Positions 28,454-34,837 of a stretch of 64,000 nucleotides of DNA are shown piece after piece. Under the pieces are notes generated by a model, which searched no databases, was not told the origin of the DNA, and saw nothing but the letters and a program-made list of their open reading frames with translations. Source of the stretch: Antiquaquibacter oligotrophicus (GTDB taxonomy: Bacteria > Actinomycetota > Actinomycetes > Actinomycetales > Microbacteriaceae); NCBI RefSeq assembly GCF_020535405.1, contig NZ_CP085036.1, positions 806,001 to 870,000 on the forward strand. The letters run 5' to 3'. The position numbers and the translations under genes are program-made. Each line of letters starts with the position of its first letter. Within the stretch, counting starts at the first letter, position 1.

Positions 28454-30373
28454 GTGAGCGACCGCCTGAGAGCTGCCGACGAGCAGCTCCGCCTCGAGCA
28501 GTGCTCTCGAGAACCCATCCGCACTCCCGGACGCATCCAGTCCCACGGGATGCTCTTCGTGGTGGACAACTCCACCCACGAGATCGTCGTCGCGAGCGAA
28601 AACGCGCGACGCTATCTCGGCACGCGACTCGACCACCCCCAGATCGTCGAAGCTCTGGATGCCGGCACCGTCGTTGATCCCGTGCGCGTGACCTTCGACG
28701 ACGAGCAGTTCGATGCGATCATCCACCCCGGCGATACGACCTCAATCGTTGAACTCGAGCAGACGATCGTCGGCGTCGAGTACGCACGCACCTCCGTCGT
28801 CAGCGCTATTCAGCGACTGGCGTTCATCAACGATCCCGAGGAGCTGCGGAACACGGCCGCGGAGCTGATCCGCTCCATCACGGGATTCGATCGTGTGATG
28901 GTTTACCACTTCCACGACGACGGGCATGGCGAAGTGGTCGCGGAGTCGCGCGCGGACGACATGGCTCCGTACCTCGGGCTGCACTTCCCGGCATCCGACA
29001 TCCCGTCTCAAGCTCGCCACCTGTATACGACCAAGCTGTCCCGGGCGATCGTGAGCACCGAGGATCCCGGGCTCGACCTTCTCGCCGATTCGATAGAACC
29101 GATGTCGATCGATCTCGGCGCGACCGAACTACGGATGGTGTCGCCCTACCACCTCGCCTACATGCGCAATATGGGGCAGGCGTCCACGGTGTCGTTCTCC
29201 AAGGTGAAAGACGGCGTCCTCATCGGCATGATCACGTGCGCCCATCGCACCCCGCGTCGCCTGCCGATCCTGCTGCGCCGCGCGCTCGAGGTTCTGGCCA
29301 CACAGCTCGCGTTCCAGCTGGACTCCATGGAAAAGATTCGTGTGCTGCGCCATGAGGTCGAGGTGCGTGAGCGTCGCGCCGCACTGCTGTCGCCGCTGTT
29401 TGCGTCCGACGATGTCATGAGCGCCCTGCTCCGGGGATCGGCGACCGTACTCGACCTCGTACCGGCCGATGGGGTGGCCGTGCGCCACGGCGACAAGACC
29501 TACACCCTCGGCACGGTGCCGCCGGCGACCGCCATTCGCGCGGTGATGGATGCCGTGGGCGACAACCACCTCGCCTCTCACGTGCTCGGCCGCGTGCGGC
29601 CGGACCTCGCGGAACTCATCCCCGACTACCCCGGACTCATCGTTGTGCCACTCGGGTCCGGTGACTGCATCACCTTCTTCCGGCGGGCCATCACCCACGT
29701 TGTCGATTGGCTCGGTGACCCCGGACCCCAGAACCGCGCTGACGCCCTCTCCCCGCGATTGTCGTTCGAGGCATGGCGCGAGAGTGTGGCCGACTCGGGC
29801 GACCCGTGGGGTTCCGCCGTGCAGGAGGCAATCGATCTCGGAGAGGCACTCAAGGGCGCCATGGCTCGTCGTGCCGAGGCGCGGCTCGCTGAGCTCGCAC
29901 TCCACGACGCACTCACCGGACTTCGCAACCGCCGTTTCCTCGCCGAGAACCTCGAGCGTGCACTCGTCGAACGCCAACAGGCCGACAGTGTTTCGTTGCT
30001 CTTCCTCGACCTCGACGGCTTCAAGTCGGTCAACGACAGCTATGGCCATGACGCGGGTGACGCCGTCATCGTCGAAGTCGCCAGGCGAATCGTCGCGAAC
30101 TCCCGAACGGCGGATGCAGTTGCACGGCTTGGCGGCGACGAGTTCGTGATCGTGTGCGAACACACGACCCCGCAGGAAGCTCACCTCATCGCCGAGCGCA
30201 TTGTTCGTGCCGTCGGCAAGCCCATCGACGCGAAGGGTGTAACAGTGACGGTAACCGCCTCGTGTGGCATCGTCACCGCCGATGATGCGTCATCCGGCGC
30301 GCGACTGCTCGAAGCGGCAGACGCCGCGATGTACCGCGCCAAGGCAGAAGGTCGCAACCGCGTCGCGACCTGA
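28454..30373 (+). CDS. Bacteriophytochrome with GGDEF diguanylate cyclase output
   Basis: A 639-residue red/far-red photoreceptor coupled to c-di-GMP synthesis. Domains: PAS (about 10-105) with the biliverdin-attachment Cys17 in EQCSREPIRTPGRIQSHG; GAF (about 120-300) with PASDIP (179-184), His233 (SPYH) and CAH (262-264); PHY with the tongue PRLSF motif (434-438); then GGDEF (about 480-639), active-site GGDEF at 560-564 and an RxxD inhibitory site at 551-554, exactly five residues upstream. All chromophore-pocket landmarks are intact. No EAL domain is attached. The GTG start has GAAAGG upstream. No heme oxygenase gene for making biliverdin is in the window. Confidence 0.92.
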   Translation: MSDRLRAADEQLRLEQCSREPIRTPGRIQSHGMLFVVDNSTHEIVVASENARRYLGTRLDHPQIVEALDAGTVVDPVRVTFDDEQFDAIIHPGDTTSIVELEQTIVGVEYARTSVVSAIQRLAFINDPEELRNTAAELIRSITGFDRVMVYHFHDDGHGEVVAESRADDMAPYLGLHFPASDIPSQARHLYTTKLSRAIVSTEDPGLDLLADSIEPMSIDLGATELRMVSPYHLAYMRNMGQASTVSFSKVKDGVLIGMITCAHRTPRRLPILLRRALEVLATQLAFQLDSMEKIRVLRHEVEVRERRAALLSPLFASDDVMSALLRGSATVLDLVPADGVAVRHGDKTYTLGTVPPATAIRAVMDAVGDNHLASHVLGRVRPDLAELIPDYPGLIVVPLGSGDCITFFRRAITHVVDWLGDPGPQNRADALSPRLSFEAWRESVADSGDPWGSAVQEAIDLGEALKGAMARRAEARLAELALHDALTGLRNRRFLAENLERALVERQQADSVSLLFLDLDGFKSVNDSYGHDAGDAVIVEVARRIVANSRTADAVARLGGDEFVIVCEHTTPQEAHLIAERIVRAVGKPIDAKGVTVTVTASCGIVTADDASSGARLLEAADAAMYRAKAEGRNRVAT

Positions 30374-30383
30374 GGCGCTGAGG

Positions 30384-30674
30384 CTACTTGGTGGGCTCGC
30401 TCACAATGCGCAGGCCCGCCGGCGCATTCGCCGTGTCCATGAGGGCATCCAGCCACTCACGATTGATCTCCTGTGCGGCCTTGTCGAACTCGAACTGGAC
30501 CGTACTCGAAGGGTTGAGCCAGATCGCGGAACGACCACCGCCATCCCCGTCGACGGAGAAAGCGAAACTCTCGTTGCGGCGAAGCTTCGCCAGAACGACC
30601 ACCTCGACGTGGGCGAGAGTGCGGTCATCCAGTTCAAATACCACAGGTGGTGACCCGTAGAGAAGCTTGCCCAC
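30384..30674 (-). CDS. Small DUF7882-type protein, copy 1
   Basis: A 96-residue protein (GKLLYGSPPVVFELDDRTLA...) of a family I recall as common in Microbacteriaceae and often mislabelled ATP-dependent DNA ligase although it lacks ligase motifs. It shares DDRxLAH, KLRRxESFxF, a GRxxIWL block and the C-terminal ANxPxGLxxVxEP pattern with the protein at 31881. GTG at 30674 is preferred to ATG at 30680 because AAGAAGGGG is correctly spaced for it and the paralogue starts the same way. Function unknown. Confidence 0.72.
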   Translation of the reverse strand: MGKLLYGSPPVVFELDDRTLAHVEVVVLAKLRRNESFAFSVDGDGGGRSAIWLNPSSTVQFEFDKAAQEINREWLDALMDTANAPAGLRIVSEPTK

Positions 30675-30744
30675 GAACATCCCCTTCTTCGACTGTTCTA
30701 TCGTACCGTTGATACTGCACCCGCCCCAGGATCGAGGAGTCATC

Positions 30745-31002
30745 GTGACGATCATGCACCGACTGTCTATCGACGGAAGGGATTACTTCCTTCCGGACCC
30801 CGTTGACGAGTTGCGCGGCAAGATCCTCGAAGCGATCAAGTCCGGCGGCGGCTACGTCAACATCCCGCCGCTGCGCGGTGGGCCCGGTATCGACATCCTC
30901 TTCTCGCCGGGTATGCCCGTCGTGTGGACCCAGATCGAGGTCGGCGAACCGGAGAACGAGGCCGAGACGACACACGACGCGTCCAGCCCGCTCGACATCT
31001 GA
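30745..31002 (+). CDS. Small hypothetical protein
   Basis: An 85-residue protein (VTIMHRLSIDGRDYFLPDPV...) with a basic helical middle and an acidic C-terminal tail. No domain recognised. The GTG at 30745 follows GAGGAG by 6 nt. It is divergent from DUF7882 copy 1 with 70 bp between start codons, so the two may share a control region. A hairpin at 31011 follows its stop. Confidence 0.6.
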   Translation: MTIMHRLSIDGRDYFLPDPVDELRGKILEAIKSGGGYVNIPPLRGGPGIDILFSPGMPVVWTQIEVGEPENEAETTHDASSPLDI

Positions 31003-31010
31003 CGCGCGAG

Positions 31011-31043
31011 ACGCGCACTTCGGTGATCAGCTGAAGTGCGCGT
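31011..31043. terminator. Hairpin between convergent genes
   Basis: An 11-bp perfect stem (ACGCGCACTTC at 31011-31021 with 31033-31043) closes an 11-nt loop. It lies between the small hypothetical gene and the convergent EAL gene and overlaps the last codons of the latter. Probably a terminator for one or both strands. Confidence 0.5.
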
Positions 31044-31785
31044 TGAACTCGTCAGGGGTCATCGGAGCCCCGATGAGGTAGCCCTGAGCGCGCTGACAGC
31101 CGAGCTCGATCGCATGGTTCATCTGGTCGGCGGTCTCGACACCCTCCGCGACGATGCGGATGCCGAGATCTGAAGCCTCGGCGAGCACGGGAATGAGCGT
31201 GCGACGCGCAGCGGAGCGATTGCCGCGGATGAGCGACTGATCGACCTTCAGCTCGGTCGCCGGCAGGTTGCGCAGCTGGTTGATCGACGCGTACCCCGTG
31301 CCGAAGTCATCCACCGACACCCCGACACCCAGGGCACGCACCTCGTGGAGGCACCGCACCGCGCGGGGGAGATCGATGATCGGCTCTGTCTCCGTGATCT
31401 CCATCGTGAGCAACGTCGGGTCCATGCCGAACTCGTCCAGTGTCTCAACGAGTTCACCCGCGAGTTCGGGGCCAAGCTCCGTTGGAGAGATATTGACCGA
31501 GAGCTCGAGACGCTTGCCGGCGGCGCTCCACCGTGTGAGTTGCTGCGCGGCATCCGTCAGCACCGTCCGGCCGACACGGCGAATGCTCCCGATCGACTCG
31601 GCGATGGGAATGAACTCATCCGGCGGAATCACCCCGTAGGTCGGGTGAATCCAGCGCACGAGAGCCTCGACGGCGACGATGTCACCGGAGGAGAGATCGA
31701 TCTGAGGCTGGTAGTAGGTCACCAATTGACGCTGGTCTACAGCCGCGTCGAGTTCGGCCGCGAGGGCCTGGGGTGACAGAAACAC
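31027..31785 (-). CDS. Stand-alone EAL-domain c-di-GMP phosphodiesterase
   Basis: A 252-residue protein consisting only of an EAL domain. All catalytic landmarks are present: EALVRW (40-45), Asn98 in VNISPTEL, Glu129 in MEITETE, the metal-binding DDFGTG (159-164), Lys180 in ELKVDQSLI, Glu214/Glu217 in VAEGVET, and the terminal QGYLIGAPM. It is therefore expected to linearise c-di-GMP to pGpG. It lies 650 bp from the phytochrome-GGDEF gene, which makes the opposing enzyme. The start is the GTG at 31785; no sensor domain is fused. Confidence 0.9.
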   Translation of the reverse strand: MFLSPQALAAELDAAVDQRQLVTYYQPQIDLSSGDIVAVEALVRWIHPTYGVIPPDEFIPIAESIGSIRRVGRTVLTDAAQQLTRWSAAGKRLELSVNISPTELGPELAGELVETLDEFGMDPTLLTMEITETEPIIDLPRAVRCLHEVRALGVGVSVDDFGTGYASINQLRNLPATELKVDQSLIRGNRSAARRTLIPVLAEASDLGIRIVAEGVETADQMNHAIELGCQRAQGYLIGAPMTPDEFNAHFS

Positions 31786-31847
31786 CCACTAATGATGTGT
31801 CACCAAAAAGACTTCGGCAAACAGTAGCGCGAGGAATCTTTGAGGAA

Positions 31848-31853
31848 TATACT
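31848..31853 (+). promoter_or_regulatory. Candidate -10 element (TATACT)
   Basis: TATACT lies 27 bp before the GTG at 31881 of the DUF7882 copy 2 gene and matches the sigma -10 consensus at five of six positions. No convincing -35 was found at 16-18 bp. Confidence 0.35.
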
Positions 31854-31880
31854 CCGCCGCCCTGCCGTAGGATTGAGGGC

Positions 31881-32189
31881 GTGGGACTGCTGAAATACGA
31901 CAAAATCACGGCATCATTCGACGACCGTGTACTCGCTCATCTTCAACCCGTCGTGTGGGGCAAGCTGCGGCGCGGCGAATCCTTCTCCTTCACCTGGAAC
32001 GACAGTCTCAACGAGGGCTCCGGCCGCAAGTCGATCTGGCTGACCCAGGGCGTGCCGATCGTTTTCGAGTACTTCGGCAGCCGTGCACCCGTGTTGAACC
32101 CGCACTGGATTCAGGCGCTCACCAAGAGCGCGAACTCCCCCGGCGGCCTTGTTGTGGTTCCAGAGCCGACCGCCCCTCCCCGCGACTAG
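31881..32189 (+). CDS. Small DUF7882-type protein, copy 2
   Basis: A 102-residue paralogue of the protein at 30384 (shared blocks DDRxLAH, KLRRxESFxF, GRxxIWL, WxxAL, ANxPxGL, VxEP). Length and start (GTG then Gly-Leu-Leu) agree with the other copy. The two copies lie on opposite strands and flank the EAL gene. It is not a DNA ligase: there is no KxDG motif. Function unknown. Confidence 0.72.
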   Translation: MGLLKYDKITASFDDRVLAHLQPVVWGKLRRGESFSFTWNDSLNEGSGRKSIWLTQGVPIVFEYFGSRAPVLNPHWIQALTKSANSPGGLVVVPEPTAPPRD

Positions 32190-32284
32190 CTCGAATAGCA
32201 CACGAGCGTCATGAACTGCAACCCCCGGACGATGGGGTCTACCCCGGGATAGTTTTGCGGCATCACCTCCGGGAAGGACTAGAG

Positions 32285-32470
32285 ATGCCGCCTACTCTCT
32301 CCACCCTCCGCATTGAAGATGCGGGGCAGACCGTGGGCTTTATCGAGCGTGCAGGCGACATCTACGTCGCACTCCGAGGCGCCCGGTATTCGCGGGCCGT
32401 TGAGGTGGCCCAGACCCGCAGCTTCGAGCAGGCCCGAGGAGCTCTGCTGGGATCGGCCCAAGCATCATGA
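32285..32470 (+). CDS. Small hypothetical protein, first of a coupled pair
   Basis: A 61-residue protein (MPPTLSTLRIEDAGQTVGFI...) with a predicted beta-rich first half and a helical tail. No family recognised. GGAAGGA lies 7 nt before the ATG. Its stop overlaps the start of the next gene in an ATGA quadruplet, so the two are translationally coupled. Confidence 0.62.
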   Translation: MPPTLSTLRIEDAGQTVGFIERAGDIYVALRGARYSRAVEVAQTRSFEQARGALLGSAQAS

Positions 32471-32727
32471 CACTCCTCCACCCTGCAGCTGTCGGCTCTC
32501 CGGTCAACGTCTGGTTCGTCGACGAGGTCCCCGACCGCATCGTTCACGGCTCCGAGCGTTACCGCGTTGTGAGCCCGGCAGTCGAATCGGACAAGGGATG
32601 GATGTTCCGCGCGGTCACCGCCGACCGCAAAATCGTCCTCCTCCAGATCGCCCGCGAAGGCGTCGACCATTGGACTTTAGAGCGCATCACGGACACGTCG
32701 TGGCCGGAGCAGCGCGCAACAGCGTGA
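32467..32727 (+). CDS. Small hypothetical protein, second of a coupled pair
   Basis: An 86-residue protein with the pattern NVWFVDEVPDRIVHGSERYR followed by GWMFRAVTADRKIVLLQIA. The shape is loosely reminiscent of DUF6504 proteins, which have a similar WFxDGxPxRFxWxGRRY opening, but conservation is weak. ATGA overlap with the upstream gene; a strong terminator hairpin follows at 32749. Confidence 0.6.
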   Translation: MTLLHPAAVGSPVNVWFVDEVPDRIVHGSERYRVVSPAVESDKGWMFRAVTADRKIVLLQIAREGVDHWTLERITDTSWPEQRATA

Positions 32728-32748
32728 TTCCCCTTATCGAGTGAAGGA

Positions 32749-32782
32749 GGAAGAACCCCCGTTCGGGAGCGGGGGTTCTTCC
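32749..32782 (+). terminator. Strong intrinsic-type hairpin
   Basis: A perfect 13-bp stem (GGAAGAACCCCCG at 32749-32761 with 32770-32782) and an 8-nt loop, 21 bp after the stop of the coupled gene pair. There is no clear U-tract, as is common in high-GC actinobacteria. Confidence 0.75.
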
Positions 32783-32800
32783 ATGTCCGCGGACATGCCC

Positions 32801-32993
32801 GCGGAGGCGGCGTCTCGAAACCTGCGATTCCCCATACCCAGCTGGTTGAGGAGCCGCCGAAGGCGGCGTCTCGAAACCTGCGACCCCCCGTAACCCGCAG
32901 CGGTGGCTTCGATAACGCCGGCTACGCGCGGCTACTCAACCACCAAGCAACCCATACCCCGCTGGTTGAGGAGCCGCCAAAGGCGCGTCTCGT
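32801..32993. repeat. Cluster of four GGTTGAGGAGCCGCC palindromic repeats
   Basis: The gene-free stretch 32728-33177 holds: a partial copy at 32801-32840, a full copy at 32841-32888 (starting GCTGGTTGAGGAGCCGCCGA), an inverted decayed copy at 32902-32945, and a fourth copy at 32961-32993 whose end runs straight into a duplicated tRNA tail. Each unit contains a small hairpin (GCCGCC-GAA-GGCGGC). This has the look of REP-like mobile palindromes. A similar sequence is familiar to me from other actinobacterial intergenic regions. Confidence 0.75.
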
Positions 32994-33011
32994 GGACCCT
33001 AGGGGATTTGA
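32992..33011 (-). repeat. Duplicated tRNA-Ala 3' end (att-like)
   Basis: GTGGACCCTAGGGGATTTGA at 32992-33011 is identical to 33177-33196, which is the T-arm and acceptor end of tRNA-Ala plus one flanking base. The two copies are in the same orientation and 185 bp apart. Duplicated tRNA 3' ends are the usual footprint of site-specific integration, but no integrase gene is present. Confidence 0.6.
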
Positions 33012-33026
33012 CTCCCCACCGGGCCG

Positions 33027-33084
33027 CCAGAAAACCGCGCGGAACGAGTGAGTGCAAGACACGTCGAAGCGCGCGGTTTTCTGG
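33027..33084. repeat. Inverted repeat with 15-bp perfect stem
   Basis: CCAGAAAACCGCGCG (33027-33041) pairs perfectly with 33070-33084 around a 28-nt loop. It lies between the duplicated tRNA tail and the tRNA terminator, with no coding potential of its own. It could be a second terminator or the end of a small decayed element. Confidence 0.5.
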
Positions 33085-33130
33085 ACTGCGCGGCGGGGCC
33101 CCGGGGGTTCGAAGTGTCGCGAGGGTGCCC

Positions 33131-33176
33131 AAAACGCGAGAAACCCCGTCCAGTCGGACGGGGTTTCTCGCGTTTT
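33131..33176 (-). terminator. tRNA-Ala terminator, 21-bp perfect stem
   Basis: The arms 33131-33151 and 33156-33176 are perfectly complementary over 21 bp around the tetraloop AGTC. On the minus strand it begins one base after the tRNA and ends in a T-run (complement of AAAA at 33131-33134), a textbook intrinsic terminator. Confidence 0.85.
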
Positions 33177-33177
33177 G

Positions 33178-33250
33178 TGGACCCTAGGGGATTTGAACCC
33201 CTGACCTCCTCGATGCGAACGAGGCGCGCTACCAACTGCGCCAAGGGCCC
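33178..33250 (-). tRNA. tRNA-Ala, anticodon CGC
   Basis: The 73-nt minus-strand transcript folds as a cloverleaf: acceptor GGGCCCU/AGGGUCC with the G3-U70 wobble pair that is the alanine identity element, D-arm GCGC-AGUUGGUA-GCGC, anticodon stem CCUCG/CGAGG with loop UUCGCAU (anticodon CGC, reading GCG), variable loop AGGUC, and T-arm AGGGG-UUCAAAU-CCCCU. The discriminator is A73. CCA is not encoded. The 3' end is duplicated 185 bp away. Confidence 0.95.
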
Positions 33251-33296
33251 GTGATGCGTTAGCTAGGTTATCAGGTTCCGCAGAGGGCGTGACGCG

Positions 33297-34124
33297 CTAG
33301 CCAGCGGCGCGACGGCGGGCCAGCACGGCGTCGATGTCCGGGGTGGCCGTCGGTGCGGCATCCACGATTCCCATCGCCGCGAAGCCGGTCGCGGCGGGCC
33401 GCACGGGCTCCTCTGCTGCGGGACGGATGCTCGGCACCTGCTCCGCGGCGCGAATGCTCTCCGCTGCCTCCTCCGCGGCTCTGCGCAGCGACGCCGCGAG
33501 GTCGGCCGAGGATTCCGCGGGCGCTGGAGCCTCGGTGCGCGACAGGTACAACGGCTTGGGTACCGCGACGGGAGTCCACTCCGCCTGCACCGTTTCGCGC
33601 ACCTCGGCAGCGACGTGGTGGTCGACGAAGGGCGAACCGCGTCGCGCCTGGGCCGGCGCCGAGCGGCGGGCGCGGGATACCTCCGCGAGACGGCCGAGGA
33701 GAGCAAGGGAGACCACAACGGCGAGGCCCGCTCCCCCGACAACCAACCACCCCGAGGCCGCAGCAGCGCCCGTCATGATAGCGACGAGCTGGGCTACGCC
33801 CACACCCGCCGAGGCGAGCAGCACGACGGCAGCGAGGGCACGCGTGCGACGGAGCCGCTTGGCGGCGAGCTCGTGGGGCGCGGTTTCCTGTCGCGGCGCG
33901 ACGGGGCGTCCGACGGCGACAGGGCCACGCGGGGCGCGACGAAGGGCCTGGGTTGGTGCCTCGGTCGTCTCGGCGAGGACACGAATCGTCTGCTGCAGCC
34001 GAACGGCATTGCGCTCGGTCGCAAGGTATTCGCGGCGCTTCATCCAGGTGGGCACGAGATAGACCAGCCACAGGCCGGCGGCGATGGCGAGCATAACGCC
34101 GCCGCCGAGACCAGTGAGTTCCAT
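33297..34124 (-). CDS. glpR: GlpR/SepX-like cell-division membrane protein
   Basis: A 275-residue protein with an N-terminal membrane helix (about 8-25) followed by the basic stretch LVPTWMKRREYLATERNAVR, a pair of helices in the middle (about 96-140) and a long Ala/Glu-rich disordered tail. This matches the actinobacterial GlpR/SepX family, membrane receptors linking a gephyrin-like protein and FtsZ at the septum. The neighbourhood galU-rimJ-glpR is the usual one, but the gephyrin-like gene normally between them is missing. The assignment is by topology and synteny. Confidence 0.65.
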   Translation of the reverse strand: MELTGLGGGVMLAIAAGLWLVYLVPTWMKRREYLATERNAVRLQQTIRVLAETTEAPTQALRRAPRGPVAVGRPVAPRQETAPHELAAKRLRRTRALAAVVLLASAGVGVAQLVAIMTGAAAASGWLVVGGAGLAVVVSLALLGRLAEVSRARRSAPAQARRGSPFVDHHVAAEVRETVQAEWTPVAVPKPLYLSRTEAPAPAESSADLAASLRRAAEEAAESIRAAEQVPSIRPAAEEPVRPAATGFAAMGIVDAAPTATPDIDAVLARRRAAG

Positions 34125-34192
34125 ACAGGTACGGTACGAGCAGGTCGGTTCAGCGTCGGGGTGGCGCGCCGAGCATCCGGAGCGTCGGGCGC

Positions 34193-34834
34193 TCAGAGGG
34201 GTCGCGATGCCTTCGCGCGGTCCTCCATGGGGATCGTCGCAGCCGTGGCCGGGGCACGCCCGGTCTGCCAGCGACGCAGCACACCGGCGGGCACCTCCTC
34301 GACGGTGAGACCGAAGCAGAAGTGATCGCGCCAGTCGCCGTCGATGTGGATGTACCGCCGTCGCAGCCCCTCGTACCGGAAGCCGAGCTTCTCCACCACC
34401 CGTAGGCTCGGCGCATTCTCGGGCCTGATGCAGATCTCCATCCGGTGCAGTCCCATACCGAAGAAGCAGTGGTCGGTGGCAAGCGCGACGGCCGTCGGCG
34501 TCACGCCCTTGCCGGCGAACCGCTCCGACACCCAGTAGCCGATGGTCGCCGACGAGAGCGATCCGTAGGTGACGGATGACACGTTCAGCTGCCCGGCGAG
34601 CTGCCCGTCGTACTCGATCACAAACGGCAGCCCGTCACCTGCCCGCGCGTGCTGCAGGAGGTTTCGGATGCTCGCCCGCACGTCGAAGGTCATCGCGCCG
34701 TGCGGGTTTGTCGCCTCCCACTTGCGCAGCCAGCTGCGATTGTCTGCGAGCTCCCGTTCGAGGGTGCGGGCATCCCGAACGCGGATCGGACGGATGCTCG
34801 TGCGCCCGTCACGCAGGGTCGGGATGATCGCCAC
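34193..34834 (-). CDS. GNAT acetyltransferase, RimJ-like
   Basis: A 213-residue GNAT protein of the RimJ/RimL group, which acetylate N-termini of ribosomal proteins. Motif A is around IGYWVSERFAGKGVTPTAVA (about residues 93-112), followed by ICIRPENAPSLRVVEKLGFR, the acetyl-CoA/helix-4 region. It follows galU with only 3 bp between and precedes the glpR-like gene. Confidence 0.85.
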   Translation of the reverse strand: MAIIPTLRDGRTSIRPIRVRDARTLERELADNRSWLRKWEATNPHGAMTFDVRASIRNLLQHARAGDGLPFVIEYDGQLAGQLNVSSVTYGSLSSATIGYWVSERFAGKGVTPTAVALATDHCFFGMGLHRMEICIRPENAPSLRVVEKLGFRYEGLRRRYIHIDGDWRDHFCFGLTVEEVPAGVLRRWQTGRAPATAATIPMEDRAKASRPL

Positions 34835-34837
34835 GCG

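Noticed and set aside
30384-32189. ATP-dependent DNA ligase annotation for the two small paralogues
   Set aside because: At about 100 residues they are too short, and neither has the KxDG adenylation motif.
32190-32284. Riboswitch or attenuator before the small coupled genes
   Set aside because: Only a weak GC-rich stem (around CCCCGG) is seen in 95 nt; no conserved riboswitch core could be recognised.
32801-32993. CRISPR array
   Set aside because: The repeats differ in orientation and completeness, spacers are irregular and there are no cas genes; they are interspersed palindromes.
32999-33244. 81-codon minus-strand frame across the tRNA-Ala
   Set aside because: It is a translation of the tRNA and its terminator hairpin; such spurious frames are routine over tRNA genes.
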